NCBI GenBank assembly: GCA_016169945.1
Contig: JADLSH010000389.1
Coordinates: forward strand, 1,133,001 to 1,197,000
Direction of reading: 5' to 3'
Length of the DNA stretch: 64,000 nt
From: Trachythela sp. YZ-2020
Taxonomy: Eukaryota > Cnidaria > Anthozoa > Malacalcyonacea > Clavulariidae
Shown: piece after piece, positions 9,735-19,547 of the stretch
Layout of the letters: each line of letters opens with the position of its first letter
Numbering within the stretch: the stretch's first letter is position 1
Program-made: the position numbers and the translations under genes
The notes under the pieces: generated by a model
The model's input: the letters and a program-made list of their open reading frames with translations, nothing else
Databases searched by the model: none
What the model was told of the DNA's origin: nothing

Positions 9735-10940
9735 TGATTGAGCATGGCTTTATATGTCGCTCAAAATCAATAATAATTTTAATCGTTGGAGAAACTTAAA
9801 ATTTGTATTTTTGATCTTTTGTTTGTTGTAACTTGTTTGAAGATGTGTTCTTGAAGACTATCTACCAACGGATGGCCGAGGAAATGAAATTGGATGAGAA
9901 AATATCACCAATAGCTTGACCACGTGTGAGTATGCTCGTCACTTTATAGTTGAACATAGTCGCTTTTGGCTGTTTAATTCTTGCTATCTTAACTATATTT
10001 TTCTCTTTTACAGTATTGACAAGCTGTGCAAGTAAAATCTGTGGTTTTTCAACAAGCATTTCGTGAATAAATGCTTAAAAAACCGCTATGAAAATTTCGC
10101 TGTTGACTGTTCGACATAAAAACACATTTTGATCAAGATTTTGAGATGTCTCAAAGACGCTCTTTCTTTAATGTAAGTAGCTTAAAGCTTTTAATAGGAA
10201 GAGCAATCCTCTATTTCAAATGTTAATCAATATTCCTTTGTGTGTTTATAATAGTTCTGACAATGGCCGGAAACTGGTCAATTGCTAACGCGTGCCAGAA
10301 TTTGTTGGATATTATAAAATGATGAGACGTGACGACCTTTCGAAAACCTATAAAGTGAAGCGAGGAGTTGGACATTTGGGTGAGTTGTAAGATAGTTTCG
10401 CGATACTAGACCCAGAGATTAGGTATTTATTGAGGAGATTCTGGTGGTCCGTTATTAATACTTGTACCCCCCCAGGGCTGAAGATAAAAATATCTTGATT
10501 AGCATTTTTGTCAGGGCACAATCCACATGTATGAAGTTTGTTTGCTACATGAAGATGATTAAATAATCAGTCAGACAGATAGAATTACAATGAATACCTA
10601 TTGTGTTTAGTTAGATCAGCATTAGGTCTACCGAAGGGCAAATTGAAAGATGATCCTTCTGTCCCCTCTGGCCATGGTCAAACATAATAGTAGTGCTTCA
10701 CAAACTAATGGTCACCTTGTCGCTTTATCCATTTTGTGCGACACTACAAGTCTACAACTCACTTCTGAAATGGTCCATACCCCTTCATATTGGGCACATT
10801 CTATGGATTGAAGTGGAATCCTTTTGCCATTGTATGCACAAAAGTGTGTATCGTACTTAGAGTACATGCAATTTCACTGTGAAATTGTAAATCTGGATAT
10901 TAACCAATAGAATAAATATCTATAGAATTGGCGGTTGACT
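9735..10940. repeat. Dispersed duplicated unit, copy 1 (empty site)
   Basis: Matches 47262-49055 over its length, starting TGATTGAGCATGGCTTTATATG and ending AGAATTGGCRGTTGACTA. Copy 1 lacks the 580-bp TTAA insertion present in copy 2; its empty TTAA is at 10182-10185. Scattered exon-like motifs are present (CAATGGCCGG...TCGATTGC at about 10262), but no ORF is convincing. Confidence 0.9.
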
Positions 10941-11033
10941 ATAGGCCGTAGGATGAGCATCCAAAAGATGCAATTCCGTTGCACCCCTCGTGGAACTACG
11001 TAATTTTCACATGAATCAATAGATAAAAACTTA

Positions 11034-11165
11034 CTTTATCAGAATCTGTTGCTTCCCAAGCGAAACCAGGTGCACAATTGGGAAAAAATCCCTCCAAAGT
11101 TTGCTATTTTCGTGCTTCGAAATATTCGAACCGCCATTGTTTTGGTGCCAAATACGCATGCGCTT
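11034..11165 (-). promoter_or_regulatory. Possible promoter and first exon with an NRF-1-like site
   Basis: A CGCATGCGC palindrome (11155-11163), the core of an NRF-1 site, lies 18 bases upstream of ACAATGGCGG, a good initiation context (ATG at 11137, minus strand). The 32-residue frame is basic and amphipathic at its start (MAVRIFRSTKIANFGG), then stops at 11039, five bases before a GTAAGT donor (11034-11029). Either a pseudogenised first exon or chance; the GC content is higher than its surroundings. Confidence 0.3.
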
Positions 11166-11535
11166 GTCAGCCAAACTTGCACTGTGCACGTCCAGACAGG
11201 AAAAATGGATTTTCCCTGTGGGTTTCCCCCCGTAAAAACAACAAAATAAAATCACGGAATAGAGATCAAACCTTGTAATATTATCGAATAAATGCACACA
11301 CATTAAATATTGTTTAAAACACATTGTACATTTTGCTTGCTCATATGCTAAATCACTTCAATTCATTGGCTATTGTTTCAAAATACCGTTTTAACATTTA
11401 ATTCTACTTATTAACATCCTAATTCAATACAAATTTGTGTGAGGTAAAAACCCACCTGTATCAAACAGGACGGAGGATATATAAATATACATACAATTCA
11501 CACAATCAAGGAACAAATTAAATATTTCGCTAAAC

Positions 11536-11830
11536 TAAAGCCTTGGCCAAACGTAAGAAACATTGTCGTGGAAATATTTGTGATTTTCAATGTTTGCTCA
11601 AATGTTTCCCTCTCTCCCACATCTGGAAACATTGGCTTTTATTGAAGAAACAAAATTTGCTTCCCGGAAAGCAAAAAGATTTCCTACCAAATTCAGAAAC
11701 ATTTGATGAAACACTCTTTCTCCGTTTGCCGACGCTGGTAGGACAATATGACAAACCGAAACATTGGTAAGACAAATAATATGACAAATATCTTTGCACA
11801 ACAATGTTTCCCAGTTTGTCCTGGGCTTTA
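11536..11830. mobile_element. MITE with about 30-bp inverted repeats, 295 bp
   Basis: The left end reads TAAAGCCTTGGCCAAAC...GAAACATTG and the complement of the right end reads TAAAGCCCAGGACAAAC...GAAACATTG. The interior is full of GAAACATT/AATGTTTC words. Flanks give no clear target duplication beyond TA/TTAA. The superfamily is unresolved. Confidence 0.65.
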
Positions 11831-12313
11831 AGGGATATTTATATAAACTCCTAGGAAAACCTCTGATTGAATCTTTAATGTATTATTGAATAACTATGCA
11901 AGATATGTTTGGCGCTTCTTAAATTGTGCATTCCATCCATCGCTTAAGTATATTCTATGGATACCATTCTTGGATTTGGACCAACTTTTCCATTTGTTCC
12001 ATAACGGACTGCACCAGCGCACGCCGATGATCGCCCAAGTGAAGGACCTTTAACTGTGAAAGAAACATGTCCCAGGCACCAACTCGAAATTCATCATAAA
12101 AAAGATAAATTGGGAGGAAATAAATGTTTTTATCCTTGAGCCCAGATTTTCATCAGTGCAATAAAATACCACTTATTGGATCCTGGCCAAGGGCCTATGC
12201 TCAAAACGAGATTGCATGTATTCTACAATAAGCTGTCCTGTTTTTTGTCTGGTAAAGTTCTACTTCTCGTATTTGAACTATTACATATATTATATTGTGA
12301 CATAAGTTGGTAT

Positions 12314-13460
12314 TTAGCCACTATCTAGAATAACAAGGAATGATTTAGAATTTCCCTCAGTTTCTGTGCTGGAATTCAGATCATCATCATGAATGGTACA
12401 GCTCTCTTCATCAAAGTTTTCATCGTTGTTTTCAGACCATAGGCGGATTTTCGGGGGGGTGCGCACCCCCCCAAAAATATTTTGCACCCCCCCAAAACGT
12501 TTTCCCACCCCCCCTAGAGAAATTTGCACCCCCCCAAACAAATTTAAATGCTCATTGGGATAAATGACAGTAGTGTGATTGAAATAAAGATTTTGAACTA
12601 AATAAGGATTCTGGCGCCCCCTTACCCCCATTGGCAACTGTGCCCCCAGACCCCTGCTGCAGCTTGCTCGGTGGCGATACGCACTCTGTCGCTCACCTCC
12701 CCCCGTAAATTTTTGGCACCCCCTCTAAATTTTCGGCACCCCCCCAGAGCAAAATCTGAAAATCCGCCTATGTTTCAGACTTATTTGACATATGTTCCTC
12801 AACCAATTCAGAAGAATCCAAATTTTCCACATAATTATACAATCTCACTAACATTTCTCATTTTTGGTACACAGAACACAAGTTGGGGATAACTTTTCAT
12901 CAGTCGTTGCTTGAGTTTAAAAGCTGTATATTTAGATGCATCCACATTCTCGGTGTCCTTAGCAATGATAACAAATTTCTCCAGCAAATCTTTCATATAC
13001 TTTATTTGCTTATTTCCGATGACCTCGGTCTTGATTACTTTCTTACAGAAGACATCATAAGACTTCTTGTACACTGTTGTAGATCTTTCAGTCTCCGATT
13101 GCTTCTTCGTCTCTCTGGTGAGAAATTTTGTATAATTGCAGTAGCCAACTTTGTGATAGCGGACTTAGTTACCTGGTGAGAAACAAAATTATTAAACTAA
13201 ATATCTGCTAAAAATTATTAAACTAAATACTTTACCCTAAATAAACTTAATTGATCACAATTCAAGATATTTTAAAATCAAACCCGAGAATGTTGTGCAC
13301 ATTGCGCTAGTATTATACCTATCAAAATGACCATACCTTGTCTAGTGAGAACCAAGATACGTCTCTTGCACAAATAATACATTTCTCTGGGAGTACATGC
13401 TCGTTTCTTTTAGACAGAGTCTTATTAGCTTCTGGGACTGATTGACGTGTAATTTTTCGC
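12314..13460 (-). pseudogene. Decayed gene of a Cys/His-containing invertebrate family, split by a hAT MITE
   Basis: The upstream exon (about 13460-13337) contains KRNEHVLPEKCIICARDVSW with a CxxC pair and a donor AAG|GTATGG. The downstream exon begins at an acceptor CACCAG|GTAACT (13177) and encodes TKSAITKLATAIIQNFSPE. After a frame change it continues with YKKSYDVFCKKVI, KYMKDLLEKFVI and YTAFKLKQRLMKSYPQLVF. A further frame step near 12840 leads into an acidic Ser/Asn/Glu-rich tail ending LDSG at 12314. The tail is interrupted by the MITE at 12438-12772, and the reading frame is continuous if the MITE and one target copy are ignored. Family resemblance (CxxC, then a LLExYV...KLKxR region) is to uncharacterised cnidarian proteins; function is unknown. 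Confidence 0.5.
12438..12772. mobile_element. hAT-type MITE, 335 bp, perfect TSD
   Basis: Perfect 15-bp terminal inverted repeats CATAGGCGGATTTTC are flanked by identical 8-bp target duplications TTTCAGAC (12430-12437 and 12773-12780). The 8-bp duplication is the hAT signature. The interior is made of CACCCCCCCAAAA-like runs with no coding potential. The TIR start resembles that of the element at 8106 (TAGGCG), suggesting related transposases. Confidence 0.92.
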
Positions 13461-13678
13461 CTTGGTTCTATTGGCTATTTGGCTCCAAATTATACAGTTA
13501 GCTTCAGATCTTTACGATCAAACTACCTGAAAAATTCAACAAGAACTTTGATATACGTTGAACAAAAAGGCCTTTATCTAGAAGTTAGTAGTGTGGGCCA
13601 GGTGAAAACATGTGCTTATAATGTTAAAATTATTGAGTGTAAATTATATACATTTATTAGACCAAACCAGGAACTATA

Positions 13679-13752
13679 GGTCCCTGGCAGGAATCGAATC
13701 TGCAGCCCTGCGATTCCGATGCAGCGCTCTAACCAACTGAGCTACAGAGTCC
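13679..13752 (-). tRNA. tRNA-like sequence, copy 1
   Basis: A 74-nt cloverleaf-like sequence with A box TAGCTCAGTTGGTTAGAG and B box GATTCGATTCC. The acceptor stem has a mismatch, the T stem is imperfect, and the anticodon loop reads TCGGAAT without U33, so it is probably a SINE head or pseudo-tRNA. Confidence 0.4.
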
Positions 13753-13952
13753 AGTTGCCAAGCTCTAACCACAAGTTCATGTATATATACTAGGGTACTG
13801 CCATGTTAAGTTGTGGGTAAATATATAGATTTTGTTGGCATCTCACTCAATTGAATAATATGTGAAGGGTTTTGTAGATGGAAAATTATTGAGTGTAAAT
13901 TATATACATTTATTAGACCTAACCAGGAACAGCTGCAAAAAATGCAGCTATA

Positions 13953-14026
13953 AGTCCCTGGCAGGAATCGAACCTGCGGCCCTGCAATTCCGGTGCAGCA
14001 CTCTAACCAACTGAGCTACAGAGTCC
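13953..14026 (-). tRNA. tRNA-like sequence, copy 2
   Basis: The best-folding copy: the anticodon stem CTGCA/TGCAG and the T stem GCAGG/CCTGC pair perfectly, and A and B boxes are present. The loop CCGGAAT would place GGA (Ser) as anticodon but has C at position 33, which functional tRNAs avoid. Confidence 0.4.
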
Positions 14027-14272
14027 AGTTGTCGAGCTCTAACCACAAGTTCATGTATATATACTAGGGTACTGCCATGTTAAGTTGTGGGTAAATATAT
14101 AGATTTTGTTGGCATCTCACTCAATTGAATAATATTTGAAAGGTTTTGTAGATGGAAAATTATTGAGCGTAAATTATATACATTTATTAGACCTAACCAG
14201 GAACAGCTGAAAAATGCAACTATAGGTCCCTGGCAGGAATCGAACCTGCGCCCCTACTATTCCGGTACAACT

Positions 14273-14346
14273 GGACTCTGTAGCTCAGTTGGTTAGAGCG
14301 CTGCACCGGAATCGCAGGGCTGCAGGTTCGATTCCTGCCTGGGACC
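14273..14346 (+). tRNA. tRNA-like sequence, copy 3, inverted
   Basis: Same sequence on the plus strand with intact A and B boxes. It directly abuts a truncated minus-strand copy at 14225-14270, forming a palindrome that could extrude or fold back in RNA. Confidence 0.4.
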
Positions 14347-14525
14347 TATAGTTGCATTTTCCCCAGCTCTTCCTGGTTAGGTCTAATAAATGTATATAAT
14401 TTACACTCAATAATTTTCCATCTACAAAACCCTCAAAATATTATTCAATCGAGTGAGATGCCAACAAAATCTAGATATGTAAAAAATAGACCATTCTAAA
14501 CATTGAAGCCTTTTCTCATTTTTAG

Positions 14526-14704
14526 TGATCTTCGGGTAAGCAAAAACCTTGTGGAACAAGAACGATGTCTGAAGTATGCGTGAACATGGCTGAGCAAGTG
14601 AACATGGGCGAAATCCAGTCCGAAAATGACTTGAGGATATCTGTCATCTAAGAGAAATGATTGGTCTAACACAAAGTGCTTAATGCTTAACTTGGCTATT
14701 ACAA
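14526..14704 (+). pseudogene. Exon-like sequence, damaged copy of 50962-51143
   Basis: It is bounded by TTTTTAG and GTAAGT like its partner and is about 90 percent identical by eye. It has lost one C after AAAAACC and two bases before AGAGAAATG, so the frame breaks twice. The protein is not recognised. Confidence 0.6.
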
Positions 14705-15035
14705 GTAAGTGAAGTTTAAAACCATTACAAAATTGCATTGGGTTTAAATCTGATTCTGAATGAACCAATTAAACAAACAGGTTAAAATAAAGCAGTGAAT
14801 CTGGCATCGACATGTTTGATATCTACAAAAATTGTCTAGGTATATTTGTGAGCTCATTTCTATTCAAAATAAGGGGCCTTATCATGGTTCATTGTTGTTT
14901 TCAAATTTGTTGTTTCCAAAGTGTTATATTCCAAAATGTCGGGTTTTGAAATAATTTTCAAGCTAAAAATACTGTGTATCATTGGATTATGAAGGGATTG
15001 GTTGCAAGTCAAGAATTTGGTATTTTATCACTCAC

Positions 15036-15514
15036 CTTGAACATTTCTAAAATATGGAAATAATTGGTGGATTTTATTCACACAACCAATACAGAAATAC
15101 TGTCAGTATCCACAATCAGCACAGCGAGCGTTGACAACAGCAGCCCCACATTCGTGACATTTTTCTTCACAGAATAATTCCTCCTCCTCAATCCGGCTGT
15201 GTAGAAGTGACTCCCGAATTTCATTCCAGCTTTCGTATTCTTTTTCTCTTCGTGTGTGATAACGGATTGCGATTGCTTCTTCATCTTTCTCGAAATCACA
15301 ACATCCCTCCAATATATGTCCATGACCATGTGGTCCATGATCTGGAACGAAAATGTGCTTGCTTTCGGTAATCCGGTAGCTTGCTTCCTGGAAACCTTTA
15401 GGCTTATATTCTTTGTAAATCTTTTTTGGTAGGGCATGTTTTTGCAGGAATATTGTGATCTCTTAGGTCAGCAGAACTGGCTTTTCTCTTCCATTCTTCA
15501 TTACCAATCCACTT
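15036..15514 (-). pseudogene. CxC-type zinc-cluster exon (possibly KDZ-transposon related)
   Basis: The exon runs from an acceptor TTATAG|AAGTGG (15515) to a donor CAAG|GTGAGT (15035). It encodes, after an early frame step, KKIYKEYKPKGFQEASYR and VPDHGPHGHGHILEGCCDFE, an acidic/basic helical stretch, then paired cysteines CHECG, CADCG and CIGC followed by an HQLF segment. Three CxxC pairs plus His resemble the CxC cysteine clusters found with Kyakuja-Dileera-Zisupton transposases; that link is a guess from the pattern. An in-frame TGA (15103-15105) falls between the second and third pairs, so this copy is broken. Part of the exon recurs at 53215-53375. Confidence 0.45.
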
Positions 15515-15814
15515 CTATAAGTAAAACTAGAAATACACTTATGCAGAATCCACTCGCCTATTCGAACTCAGAAATTTTACTTCCCAAAATTTATTGTAAC
15601 ATGAAGCATTCGGTCAATCATTGTAACCATAGCAACAACCATTTTTTTACTTTTGGTACAAAATAATAAAAGAGTAATATAAATATTTGTACTTTTAACT
15701 ATAAAATTATGAATTGCCCCACTATATAAAGTAGATATGTTATTACGTACTCTTTTAGCTTTGGTTGTTTAGTCCAGGACCTGTATATGAGTTTGTATGC
15801 ATTTCATTTAGGAA

Positions 15815-16503
15815 TGCTGGTACTGTTCCGATGCCGAATTAACTCCAAATAATAATCTCTTGTATCTATATAATCTGCAGTGAGTAACAAACGTCGTAAT
15901 GTCCCTCGATTCAGGTGTCGACTCCAACTGGTGATATCCCCACTTTAAATCAAGCTTACTGAATACACAACTTCCATTCATTCCTTGAGTAATCTCGTCT
16001 ATAGTGGGAATAGGGTGCATTTCACGTACGATAGCCTCGTTAGCTCTGCGCATGTCAACACAAAGTCTAATGTCCCCCTTTGGTTTTGGAACTATAACCA
16101 CTGGATTGACCCAAGAAGTTGGACCTTCTACTGGCTCGATGATATCTAGACTGACAAGCTGGTTTATCTTCTCTTCTACCTTATCTCGTAGACTGAATGG
16201 GACCCTTCGAACTGGCTGAGCTATTGGCTTTACATCAGGATTGATGTGAAGTTGTACTGTTCGATCTTTTAATTTACCAACACCACCGAAGACTTTTGGA
16301 TATTTATTTCTTAATAATTCACCGCCGTTCTGTGATCCTAATTTGACTGATGCAATATCAGCACCGATCTTGAGAACTCCAAGATTTATAGCCGTATCTT
16401 TACCAAGAAGAGGTTCTCCTTTTCCAGAAATAACACAGAACTCTGCATCTGTGATGTGATTACCAACCGAGGCTTTACACTTAAATGTACCAATTATATC
16501 CAA
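15815..16503 (-). pseudogene. Ty3/gypsy pol fragment: protease end and RT N-terminal half
   Basis: The frame shows the end of an aspartic protease region (DAEFCVISGKGEPLLGKDTA), then the RT start: KINQLVSLDIIEPVEGPTSW, VVIVPKPKGDIRLCVDMRRAN, the IPTIDEI segment, FSKLDLKWGYHQL and LLFGVNSASEQYQH. It ends before the YxDD box, exactly where the flanking inverted repeat begins. RNase H and integrase are absent. It overlaps the gag frame by 10 bases. Confidence 0.85.
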
Positions 16504-16790
16504 ATATGCTTGTGAGGCATATGTATAAAGTTTCCTTGTTTAGATCTTGTCTTGCATTGGCTTTCGAAATGATCTTTTAATCCACACTTTCGACAAACTT
16601 TTCCTCTTGCGGGACAATTTGAATCTTTTGCAAAATGTCCAGGTTTACCACATCTATAGCAGGTCTTATCATGACTAACTTGCGGTTTCTTGTCACGCCA
16701 GTTGCCTTTCCTTTCTTTCATATAATTGACAACTTCAGTACCATCTTGTTTCGCCGTTGAAGACATGGTAGCCATCTGCGAGTTTAACAC
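16494..16790 (-). pseudogene. Ty3/gypsy gag C-terminus with two CCHC knuckles
   Basis: CYRCGKPGHFAKDSNC and CRKCGLKDHFESQC are two nucleocapsid-type zinc knuckles in a basic peptide. The first knuckle has one extra residue in its last spacer. The upstream part of gag is missing. It overlaps pol in another frame, the common gag-pol arrangement. Confidence 0.8.
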
Positions 16791-17399
16791 ATTTCATTTC
16801 ACTTACCCCCCGCCAGAACACGATTTAAGCCATATTTTGCCGATTTGTTTGGTTTTTATCGCCGAGAAATGAAATGTGTTATATCTCAACAAAACAATAT
16901 CATTCCTTATGAAATTTATAATTATTATATTAAAATAAGCATATTTCTTCATCCTATGACAAAATTTGTTTAGGAAATAAGAAAACATAGACTTTGCCAG
17001 GTGAATGAGTGATTTGATGCATAATTAGCAGTTGACCGGGGATGGTGCATAGTCATTTTCTTGTAAAATATGATATCTAGACAAATTTCACCCTCCAGTG
17101 ACCACCCATAAAAGCAACCATTCTAAACACTATAAGCAATTCAAAAAGGCTGTAACTTTGGCGGTTAAAGATTTAGAGCTATGCCGACAGTGCCGTTTCT
17201 GGGCGTGGTCATTTTCAGGACTTTCGCCCCGGATTCAGGTTTTGGCACATATGCCATGTTGACCGCCATGGTCATTTTACCCTAAAACAGTTGAGATAAT
17301 CTGTCCTAAATGAAATGCATACAAACTCCTTTACAGGTCCTAGACTAAGCGGAATTAGTACCCTCGCACGGCGCTTCGCGCCTATGGCGCGTTTTTACG

Positions 17400-17600
17400 G
17401 TCAACATTCAATAGTTACAAGTCGAGCGTCAATGGTTTAAATCGATCAACACTTGCTCGAAACGAACAGAGCGATATACAAATCGAACAGTCAAATCGCC
17501 GTCAATGGTTTAAATCGATCAACACTTGTTCGATACGAACAGACCGATATACAAATCAAATCAAATCGAATCGATCAATGCATATTCAAATCGAGCATAC
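17400..17600. repeat. Short tandem duplication, about 76 bp unit
   Basis: GCGTCAATGGTTTAAATCGATCAACACTTG...ATATACAAATC occurs at about 17425 and again at about 17501, followed by shorter TCGATC/CAAATCGA words. No ORF is credible here. From 17600 to 18400 nothing else was recognised. Confidence 0.7.
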
Positions 17601-18414
17601 GTTACTCGAATCGATCGTCAAACTTGCAGCGAGCAGTGTTTCCACCTTTTTGAAACGTAACTTCCATTGCCGCTTTCCAAATGACATTTTCGTCTAAAAA
17701 TTTCCTTGAATTTTGAATTTACTTCATTTTTTCCTTACGTCTAAATTTCCTTCAAAATGGTATCCACTGTCAATATACGCGTGCTCGGTCCTTTCCACAA
17801 TTCTCACACGTGCGCGCGTATACAAAGTACAAAGTTATTCTATATTCTAACAAACATAATCTTGATTGATATTGTTGTGCCTCTAAACCTTTTGTGTTTT
17901 CGTTTCGCGTTGGCTCTTTTGCTGTTGAAATAAGTCCAAAAAAAACAAACGGGTCTTCGAAGATCGCCTCTGGTTCGCGGAATGACATAGTCGTATTTAT
18001 GGTATGTTAATTTCGACGTTTCAAGCGAAAGCCCTTTGTGAGTCAGAGCGTTTCCAGGATGACCAAACAAAAAAGGCATTTGTTCGAAACAGTGCCACTG
18101 GGCAAGAATACAGCCAACGCCAAACGGCAACAGCATTGAGTTTTATTAATGATATGTAATTTATTAACACCCATATATTAAAGGGGCATGCACCCAACCC
18201 AATTTTATTATTTTGCTTTGTCTCACCCCTGACAAGGAAATGAACATTTATAGGAGCCTTCCCTTGACGAGTAATTAAGCGTAAAATAACAAAGAAGAGA
18301 GCACCAGAGCGCATCGTGGCTTAATGGTTAATATACTATGAGGGGTGATTTCCGCCAAAATTCCACTTTACATTATGTAATTAACAGAGGCATTTTGTTA
18401 ACCTGTTTGGTATT

Positions 18415-18605
18415 CTATTATGCTGTTTTGCATTTCGATGTGCCGTTTCGTATTTCATTATGCTGTTTTTGCATTATATTATGCCGGTTCGTATCATTAT
18501 GCCGTTTCGTATTTCATTATGCTGTTTTTGCATGCTATTATGCCGGTTCGTATTTCATTATGCCGTTTCGTTTTTCATTATGCTGCTTCGTAATTTGCTT
18601 TCATT
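18415..18605. repeat. Minisatellite, about 20-bp TTCATTATGCCGTTTCGTAT units
   Basis: About nine degenerate units of (T)TCATTATGCYGTTTYGTAT. The hydrophobic-looking ORFs across it (FHYAVF repeats) come from the repeat itself. Confidence 0.8.
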
Positions 18606-18608
18606 ATA

Positions 18609-19042
18609 TTATAACTTCAGCTTTTCGTTTGAATCACCCATCCCATCACCAGTAGCAGACCGTCCTCTTTGTTCTTCTCTTTGATGTGCACTGACAACTT
18701 CAGCTTCAACTTCAACGGATTCACTATGAAAGCGTTCGCTTCTTTTTTTCTTCCTTTTTTCCTTGGATGCCTTTCCTCTGCTAGATCTTGCCTTCCTTTT
18801 TACACCTTTGGCTGCACTGACAACTTCAGCTTCGGCCACGGATTCACGTATAACGTTTTCGGCGTCCATACTTTGTCTTTTTCGTACGGCTTTTTCGCAT
18901 GTTGACGTATGGCTTCTCGCTCAGCTTCATCTCCAGCAACCTTGACAATATCACTCCAATTTTCTTCATTAACTGATTGATCTTTCTTTGCATGTAATGC
19001 CACACAACTCCAAAAATGTTGAAGGACATGCTGAAACACCAC
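18609..19042 (-). pseudogene. Unrecognised frameshifted ORF with a basic nuclear-type tail
   Basis: The first frame (19042 down to about 18850) reads HAKKDQSVNEENWSDIVKVA then EAEREAIRQHAKKPYEKDK. The second frame (18869-18609) continues with MDAENVIRESVAEAEVVSAA and a Lys/Arg/Ser-rich stretch (KASKEKRKKKRSERF) that looks like a nuclear localisation signal. AEVVSA occurs twice. The frames cross near 18870. No family recognised; it may be a decayed host exon or a transposon accessory. Confidence 0.35.
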
Positions 19043-19069
19043 AATAGAGGTGTCAACATGTGAACAATA

Positions 19070-19479
19070 GGCATCTCACACAAGCTGTTTCCATGTACTA
19101 AATAGCTTCGAGGTTCGATCGTTCCTCAACGTGGCAAACTCTTTCTCCAACCTAATAGCCCGTATACTATCGGTTTTAAACTTCTTCACCAAATCGTTGC
19201 ACTCGTTAAACGCCTCCGCAAACACAAAGCGATCCAAGGTGGTAAAATTATATTTTTTCCTAATATTGTTGTGGCCAATTCAGCTTCGGACAACATCACG
19301 CTCGACGAGATCCTCTCAAGAACTGCGATCAGTTCGTTGACAGTAAAAAAATCAGTCGACTGTTGAACAACAGGAGACGTTTTATTATCTTTATCGACAT
19401 CGGTATCTTCTAAACTATTAAGAATTAAATCAAGGTCTTCGGAGAGTTCGTTTGCAGCTAACCGCCATTTTGCTCGCAA
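19070..19479 (-). pseudogene. Unrecognised helical ORF, frameshifted
   Basis: Frame 1 (19479-about 19250) contains an acidic ELSEDLDLILNSLEDTDVDK stretch and VNELIAVLERISSSVMLSEA. A second frame from about 19260 continues with TTLDRFVFAEAFNECNDLV, KFKTDSIRAIRLEKEF and ends WKQLV at about 19083. It lies just downstream of the pogo/jerky transposase on the same strand, so it may be part of that element. Function unknown. Confidence 0.35.
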
Positions 19480-19547
19480 TGTGTTCGAATATTCGGGGGT
19501 TCCCGCGCATCATACATATTTCAGGGCACACGGCTCGTTTCACCGCC

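Larger units (their letters stand above)
13600..14430. repeat. Tandem and inverted cassettes containing tRNA-like heads
   Basis: Units of about 256 and 274 bp start with TATTGAGTGTAAATTATATAC at 13631, 13887 and 14161. They carry a tRNA-like sequence plus a shared tail (TTGTGGGTAAATATATAGA, GGCATCTCACTCAATTGAA). The last copy is inverted: 14225-14272 and 14273-14430 form a large palindrome. A tail-only piece recurs at 50562-50608. This looks like a tRNA-derived SINE or satellite, not a working tRNA cluster. Confidence 0.75.
15769..17349. mobile_element. Long-TIR element that has engulfed a Ty3/gypsy fragment
   Basis: Inverted repeats of about 45 bp lie at 15769-15813 and 17304-17349 (sharing GGACCTGTA...GAGTTTGTATGCATTTCATTT). 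The gypsy RT reading frame runs right up to the left repeat and stops inside it. The right third (16800-17300) has no gene; its ends carry GAAATGAAATGTGTT in both orientations around 16790 and 16865. No target duplication was found. The DNA-transposon class is unknown; a foldback product of a retroelement is the alternative. Confidence 0.6.

Noticed and set aside
13679..14346. Functional tRNA gene cluster
   Set aside because: All copies lack U33 and have acceptor mismatches, one is truncated, and they share long SINE-like tails.
18338..18684. Hydrophobic ORFs (FHYAVF repeats) as membrane proteins
   Set aside because: They arise from the 20-bp minisatellite in different frames.
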